Below are positions 6,301 through 8,181 of a stretch of 8,181 bases of DNA, piece by piece. The first letter of the stretch is position 1. The number at the start of each line of letters is the position of its first letter. Origin of the DNA: Bacteroidales bacterium UBA2800 (GTDB lineage Bacteria > Bacteroidota > Bacteroidia > Bacteroidales > Paludibacteraceae); NCBI GenBank assembly GCA_002351925.1, contig DEHM01000020.1:127389-135569 (forward strand), written 5' to 3'. The position numbers and the translations under genes were made by a program. The notes under the pieces are model-generated. The model saw only the letters and a list, made by a program, of their open reading frames with translations, searched no databases and was not told where the DNA came from.

Positions 6301-8181
6301 TAGCGTAGGTACGTATACCATCACTCGTCATGAGCCGACGGTAACGCCGAACGGTGTGATCAGCTACTTCACGCTGGGCAATAACATCCTCTCCGACTTC
6401 GGTGGCGCTACCTATGAGAAGAACGCGGCTGAACCTACCGAGTACGTGGGCTTCACGCGTCAGCAGGCTACCGACTCCGTCATCTTCGTTCAACGCGAGA
6501 CCGGTATGACCTGGTCTGTTCCGGGTACGGGCATCACCTACAACTGGATCTATCCGGGCAATTCTTCGGACAACGCTAACCTGGCGATGATCACGCTGGA
6601 CGGCGCTGACTGCAGCGAGTTCGACTCGAACGAGTTGAGTTATGACTTCGGATCGGATACCGTAAGCGTGGTAACACCTGTTGCCGCTGAGGCAGGTCAG
6701 ACTCTTGTAACGACCTTCGAGACCGTGGAGGGTGGTGTGACGTATGTCACCACCGTGACTGCACCGAATGGCTTGACTACCAAGACCTACCGCGTCACCG
6801 TGGCTCATCCGAAGTCGTCTATCGCTACGCTCAACGGTATCATGCTTGACGGTGAGTTGATCGCCGGCTTCCGTCCGGACAGCACGACCTATACCGTGGT
6901 GCTGCCTGCTCCGGCCGGTGCAAAAGCAGAGCAGCCGAAGATGCCGAACGTCACCTACGTGGCCGGTCAGCAGGGTCAACACGTGGCTCTTAAGCCCGGT
7001 AAGCTCTACGTGCCTAATACCGATGATGGCGAGAGTACGGAGATCAACGTGACGAGTGAGAACGGTCTGGAACCGATGTCTTACCGACTGACTATCCAGG
7101 CCGAACCGAGTCACTGCTCCGACCTGACCGGTCTGACGGTGAACGGCGAGGCACTCGATCACTTCGAGCCCGGACGTCACTTCTACTCGGTATCGCTCAA
7201 GACGGAAGCACGCGAGATAGACTATCTGTCGGACGACCGCTTCCAGACCATTACCATCAGCGAGGATACTGTAGAGAAGGGACACCAATATGTAGACACT
7301 ATCCGCGTGACGGCTGAAGACGGTTCCCACTCCGACTACCTCGTTGAGATCTATATTGAGAATCAGTCGAGCGACAACACGCTGGCTAATATCTTGCTCG
7401 ATGATGACGAGATGGCGTTCTATCGTCCTGACCTCAACGAGGGTCGCAACAGGTTCGATCCGGGTGACAATAACTATCATATCGCTGTGCCGTCATCCGA
7501 CACGATCCCGTCGGTAAGCGCTCAGCTGAAGATGGACGGTCAGACGGTAAGTATGGAGACCTTCAAAGACTCTGTCCTCCTCCACGTGGTAGCCGTAGAT
7601 GGTTCGAAGAATACCTACAAACTCTATTTCGAGTATGAGAAATCGAAGAACTGCTATCTGAGTCGTCTGGAGGCCAACAACGTGCCGTTTGCAGACTTCT
7701 CGCCGAAGAACTTCTACTACACCTACAACTTGAAGACCGGTGAGTCGCTGCCGCGTATCGACTATGAGACGGCGCACGACTCGGCCCTGGTAGTACCTGA
7801 CTTCGAGAGCAACCCGATGACGCTGACCGTCTATGCCGAGGATCGTATCTACAAGTCGGTTTACTATATCGCTTGCAACGTGAAGAAAGACAGCGTCTGC
7901 ACGCTGGATATGATCTACGAGAACGGTAGCGACTCGTTGCCTGGCTTCGCACCGACCAAGAAATACTACACGCGTGAGTTGCCGGTTGGTACGCCGGACT
8001 TCCCGACAATCAGTTACGGCGAGCTGGAGGCACGCGTTTCCAACCAATGGCCGTACATTGACTCGGTGACCGTAGAGCGTGATATTGTCAACCGCACGTG
8101 GGTACACGAGACGACGGTGACCGCCGAGAACGGTAACACGATGACCTACACGATAGCTTATCGTATCATGAAGTCGGATGT
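245..8181 (+). CDS. Giant exported multi-domain protein (PCMD-like and cadherin-like beta-sandwich repeats), 3' end outside window
   Basis: The frame is open for 2,645 complete codons plus two bases, with no stop before the window edge. The ATG at 245 is the first start after an in-frame TAA at 227-229 and is followed by a signal peptide, so the start is secure. Order of parts by residue: signal peptide 1-19; PCMD-like domain about 27-267; fifteen beta-sandwich modules 268-1590; second PCMD-like domain 1591-1789; three modules 1790-2032; unassigned segment 2033-2108; six modules 2109-2643; start of another module. The composition (Thr, Val, Tyr, Gly, Asp-rich, few Cys) is typical of extracellular beta-sandwich stalks. 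No catalytic motif, transmembrane helix beyond the signal, or anchoring signal is seen. The role is inferred: a surface or secreted stalk displaying putative glycan-binding domains. No specific gene name is recognised. The C-terminus should show whether it uses type IX secretion or another anchor. Confidence 0.93.
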   Translation, partial: MKKFLLSLMVVLLAVTAYADTNYQLPDSHFEDWSGATFNGEIQPKYWHGSNVEQSALSMTFRFNFMYRETGRTGYCAMTKGRTVGAAGITEEAPGYFSLGTAWQYLEGLNTSSATAGTYGGISFTHRPDSVAVWIKRTGSHTADEDFQILFYAWSGTAKGNKYLNKGGTCTQTSGDVTDEESDVRQALDGNECGTKQKANQVAEGWLFDRKQYNQWTRITVPIYYLNDVVPEKCNMIFSASNYPNFRANNGIYADNALYVDDVELIYSSKIQELWIGGKKWNGFDPNSTDVQVYSLGQDATDVVRNIEAIRGAGTLTTKSATYTRASKFTKTAIFPGRKLQEGTEVTINHGVLDGAPTTITVHAEDGSSTTTYQIQFQRAASTNAKLAGLGYVLNGDTTMLSNFSLASTTYNVELPYGTTATPRVVWVKAEDEQTVTATQPTSPTGTATLVVTAANPSKKETYTVNFSLGLLKDNTLKDIKIKYDNTGFKSVPGFSPSQTIYKVSLPVSTTTMPTVQAVSAYPTGEQTITYTVPSVIDGGTYLVSVKAPGNATTKTYKLNFKLEASSYSRLANLEVQGDQIASVTPAKQGQPTVLDFQPEALTYFVNLKMGTKKMPQILYTRGDEYQTVAIDTAGIDGTTRVTVTAGNGTDQTIYKLVFQTAKSEISTLEGIEVGGVALPGFRADSTNYTYQLPIGTTTLPEIRPIAHDEFQTITVAYPAGVNGKARITVTAGNGATTNYYITFSVLKYTTNTIEDLRVEGYSLQDANYQPIAFDSLRNEYWVKLDSNYVPRVSYVLKSELYQDTAVMYPATANGNYKLTIRPKNGSARTYTIHFVYKTSDNTALQMIYLDGTPLPGFEPEKISYTHTLDTGAVVMPTITWDLGEASQTVAEPVWEGRTVRLTVFAQSGAKRIYKIKFIVPSAASTQLDSIKLVEGNDTIMLPGFRKDQSEYEYALNGATCPQILAYKSGDQKVTITAPYAAGTAVIKVTSKDGDASSQYTIEFTKTAVATVRLKGIKIDGVSLTNFQPTKLSYDTTYVHELPHVVGVKTDDTEVEALWKGETAWIHVSDAEGNKAAYSVAFTQQVSGDNALEAIYADGSLIAGFESTLHTYEYTLPAGSNYPALSYKAKEEAQVVFFGPLKPGKWGITVEAENGDTTTYTVAYTINKYSDATLINLAAEGVTLDQTFDPATLNYTATLDNGAELPQLTVVTREGQTVVMSNESEMLQKVIVYAESGDNNTYTITYTRVTSNKTELADILIDGESIPGFRADSTHYVDTLDRGTAVVPNVFPIAALPNQTITTYFSRPDGVTRIHVVAESGAENDYYVAFPTRKSGNNALEDIALDAEDAEIKFKRDTLNYTVILPFEATECPKILVEKGDAAQRVDLVMNPIGETSQVIVTAEDGTTRTYNILFKREVLKTKNLLSMIRIVELDQELSLKDKAKRDFEVEMPYGSRSLTIEYEKAYPEQTVFVQPGGVNDTTFITVIANNDTVENEVYRIIPTVPTADPATLTDIRIKIGDGAETTIPGFNPEQFSYIVKVTDKPILRYTLNKGADINILDQTSKHWKAEVTYGGRTNTYDVWYYYQNDVVPNMDFQNWENARATTSARKPTGWNVLADFAPSYTYLAAFTFTPGEEVQQDGSNSVAYLHTQYNDAPLAGYVPGYITLGDIDYKYQRWGSSFFSVSGGITFRNTPDEMSYRIKVDKVNNNARVLYKLNGSGGDTTLVHEEAKTSGYVTRTMDLTDANNIADEPTQLNITFNSFDSESGKNGTVGGEAKMYVDWMRLAFNHTLTGMTVEGAAATKTGNAFAYTLPNSEYIERPILAFTGQVTDQAQTVTWNDTTFDANYEIRTASIRNWAENGVDYTDYTLTVRRPLDSLNVLANLYMDSLQITGFAAENTSYTIELPATRRHLPSLMPVPGSSLQKVTTSFNAADSTMTITVTPEKGAPKTYTVKFVTKRSNKTTLQNISCAGISFEAETREYNITAAQWPIISIDKLSDLQRVTLHEGVITVTAEDGSVGTYTITRHEPTVTPNGVISYFTLGNNILSDFGGATYEKNAAEPTEYVGFTRQQATDSVIFVQRETGMTWSVPGTGITYNWIYPGNSSDNANLAMITLDGADCSEFDSNELSYDFGSDTVSVVTPVAAEAGQTLVTTFETVEGGVTYVTTVTAPNGLTTKTYRVTVAHPKSSIATLNGIMLDGELIAGFRPDSTTYTVVLPAPAGAKAEQPKMPNVTYVAGQQGQHVALKPGKLYVPNTDDGESTEINVTSENGLEPMSYRLTIQAEPSHCSDLTGLTVNGEALDHFEPGRHFYSVSLKTEAREIDYLSDDRFQTITISEDTVEKGHQYVDTIRVTAEDGSHSDYLVEIYIENQSSDNTLANILLDDDEMAFYRPDLNEGRNRFDPGDNNYHIAVPSSDTIPSVSAQLKMDGQTVSMETFKDSVLLHVVAVDGSKNTYKLYFEYEKSKNCYLSRLEANNVPFADFSPKNFYYTYNLKTGESLPRIDYETAHDSALVVPDFESNPMTLTVYAEDRIYKSVYYIACNVKKDSVCTLDMIYENGSDSLPGFAPTKKYYTRELPVGTPDFPTISYGELEARVSNQWPYIDSVTVERDIVNRTWVHETTVTAENGNTMTYTIAYRIMKSD
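323..1045 (+). other. First PCMD-like domain (residues about 27-267)
   Basis: The mature protein starts with a domain of about 240 residues. It opens with DSHFEDW (27-33), the F-x-x-W opening common in PCMD and related Bacteroidales jelly-roll domains. Further landmarks are PGYFSLG (94-100), GGISFTHRPD (120-129) and a closing strand YVDDVELIY (259-267). PCMD (PF13201) has a beta-sandwich fold and is only presumed to bind or act on carbohydrate. It contains four cysteines, in the contexts YCAM, TCTQ, ECGT and KCNM, that could form disulfides after export. The family assignment is from recognised landmarks, not a search. A generic carbohydrate-binding jelly roll is the main alternative. Confidence 0.6.
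1046..5014 (+). repeat. Tandem beta-sandwich array A: 15 cadherin-like/Ig-like modules (residues 268-1590)
   Basis: Module boundaries read by eye are 1046, 1391, 1664, 1943, 2237, 2492, 2765, 3014, 3269, 3506, 3752, 3998, 4250, 4508 and 4769, ending at 5014. Most are 79-98 residues; the first is 115. Each follows the pattern: L-x-x-I-x-hydrophobic-x-G, a PGF-x-P/A-D/E loop, Y-x-hydrophobic-x-L-P, a P-x-hydrophobic strand, Q-T/K-V/I strand, I-x-V-x-A-x-D/N-G turn, then T-Y-x-I-x-F, with a short polar linker such as SGDNAL before the next. This resembles the bacterial cadherin-like beta-sandwich domain (PF12733). The modules are well diverged in protein sequence, so this is an old array rather than a fresh expansion. 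Modules 1, 4 and 14 (1046-1390, 1943-2236, 4508-4768) fit least well. The inferred role is a rigid extracellular stalk or binding surface. Confidence 0.8.
5015..5611 (+). other. Second PCMD-like domain (residues about 1591-1789)
   Basis: The repeat pattern breaks here for about 200 residues. The segment opens with VVPNMDFQNWE (1591-1601) and PTGWN shortly after. It then has PGYITLG (1664-1670), GGITF (1688-1692), PD (1696-1697) and a closing MYVDWMRLAF (1780-1789). These landmarks occur in the same order as in the N-terminal domain (PGYFSLG, GGISF, PD, YVDDVEL), and this copy is closer to textbook PCMD in its FxNWE...PTGWN start. It is about 40 residues shorter and lacks cysteines. The DNA is AT-richer than its flanks. 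A second glycan-binding head placed mid-stalk is the inferred role. Confidence 0.65.
5612..6340 (+). repeat. Beta-sandwich modules 16-18 (residues 1790-2032)
   Basis: The modules begin at 5612, 5882 and 6131. Module 16 follows the second PCMD-like domain directly, with TLTGMTVEG as its first strand, and carries extra residues in its second half. Module 17 is a clear copy, with ITGFAAENTSYTIELP and TVTPEKGAPKTYTVKF. Module 18 is short (about 70 residues) and lacks the PGF loop, but keeps the ITVTAEDGSVGTYTIT end. The pattern matches array A. Confidence 0.72.
6341..6568 (+). other. Unassigned 76-residue segment between modules (residues 2033-2108)
   Basis: Between the end of module 18 and the start of module 19 is a segment that does not follow the repeat pattern. 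Visible stretches include ISYFTLGNNILSDFGG, TEYVGFTRQQATDSVIFV and TGMTWSVPGTGITYNWIYPG. It lacks the A-x-D-G turn and the TY-x-I-x-F end. It is richer in aromatics (three Trp/Tyr clusters) and reads as beta-strand rich. It may be a separate small domain or a badly decayed module. No family was recognised. Confidence 0.5.
6569..8173 (+). repeat. Beta-sandwich array B: modules 19-24 (residues 2109-2643)
   Basis: The modules begin at 6569, 6818, 7112, 7370, 7646 and 7889. Each has the L-x-x-I/L opening strand, the F-x-P loop, the Y-x-hydrophobic strand and the V-x-A-E-D/N-G...Y ending seen in array A. Module 20 has a particularly clean loop, GFRPDSTTY (2208-2216). Modules 20 and 24 carry longer central loops. 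Module 22 has about 10 extra residues before its Y strand. Lone cysteines lie close to the joins of modules 21, 23 and 24. The residues after 8173 (SD, then V-like) look like the linker into a further module. Confidence 0.78.

Noticed and set aside
245..8181. CRISPR array or DNA-level tandem repeat
   Set aside because: The repetition is at protein level with diverged modules of 210-345 bases; there are no identical short repeats with regular spacers.

Overview
The window is dominated by one very large gene on the + strand. It opens at an ATG at 245 and is still open at the right edge (8181), giving at least 2,645 codons with no stop. There are about 240 bases of AT-rich non-coding DNA in front of it. 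No other gene is supported. The long minus-strand reading frames, up to 1,246 codons, lie codon-for-codon opposite this gene and are explained by its codon bias.

The likely source is a member of the Bacteroidota, probably the order Bacteroidales. The promoter in front of the gene matches the Bacteroidota consensus (TTG, about 20 bases, TAnnTTTG). The start codon has no Shine-Dalgarno sequence but sits in an A/T-rich leader, as is usual in this phylum. The protein begins with a Sec signal peptide followed by a domain resembling PCMD (putative carbohydrate metabolism domain), a family found mainly in Bacteroidales. The genus cannot be told from this window.

Layout: 1-118, AT-rich with nothing assignable; 119-149, promoter; about 155-244, untranslated leader; 245-301, signal peptide; about 323-1045, first PCMD-like jelly-roll domain; 1046-5014, fifteen tandem beta-sandwich modules of roughly 80-115 residues, resembling the bacterial cadherin-like/Ig-like domain (Pfam PF12733 type); 5015-5611, a second PCMD-like domain in noticeably more AT-rich DNA; 5612-8173, nine more beta-sandwich modules interrupted by an unassigned 76-residue segment (6341-6568). 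The next module seems to begin at 8174, so the array continues past the window.

The simplest reading is a giant exported, probably cell-surface or secreted, stalk-like protein. Two putative glycan-binding domains would be carried on or spaced by a long rod of beta-sandwich modules. The mature N-terminus has no lipobox cysteine, so it is not a typical surface lipoprotein. Its anchoring or secretion signal, for example a type IX secretion C-terminal domain, would lie at the unseen C-terminus. No enzyme active site was recognised. Function (adhesion, glycan binding, cell-cell contact) is inferred from architecture only.
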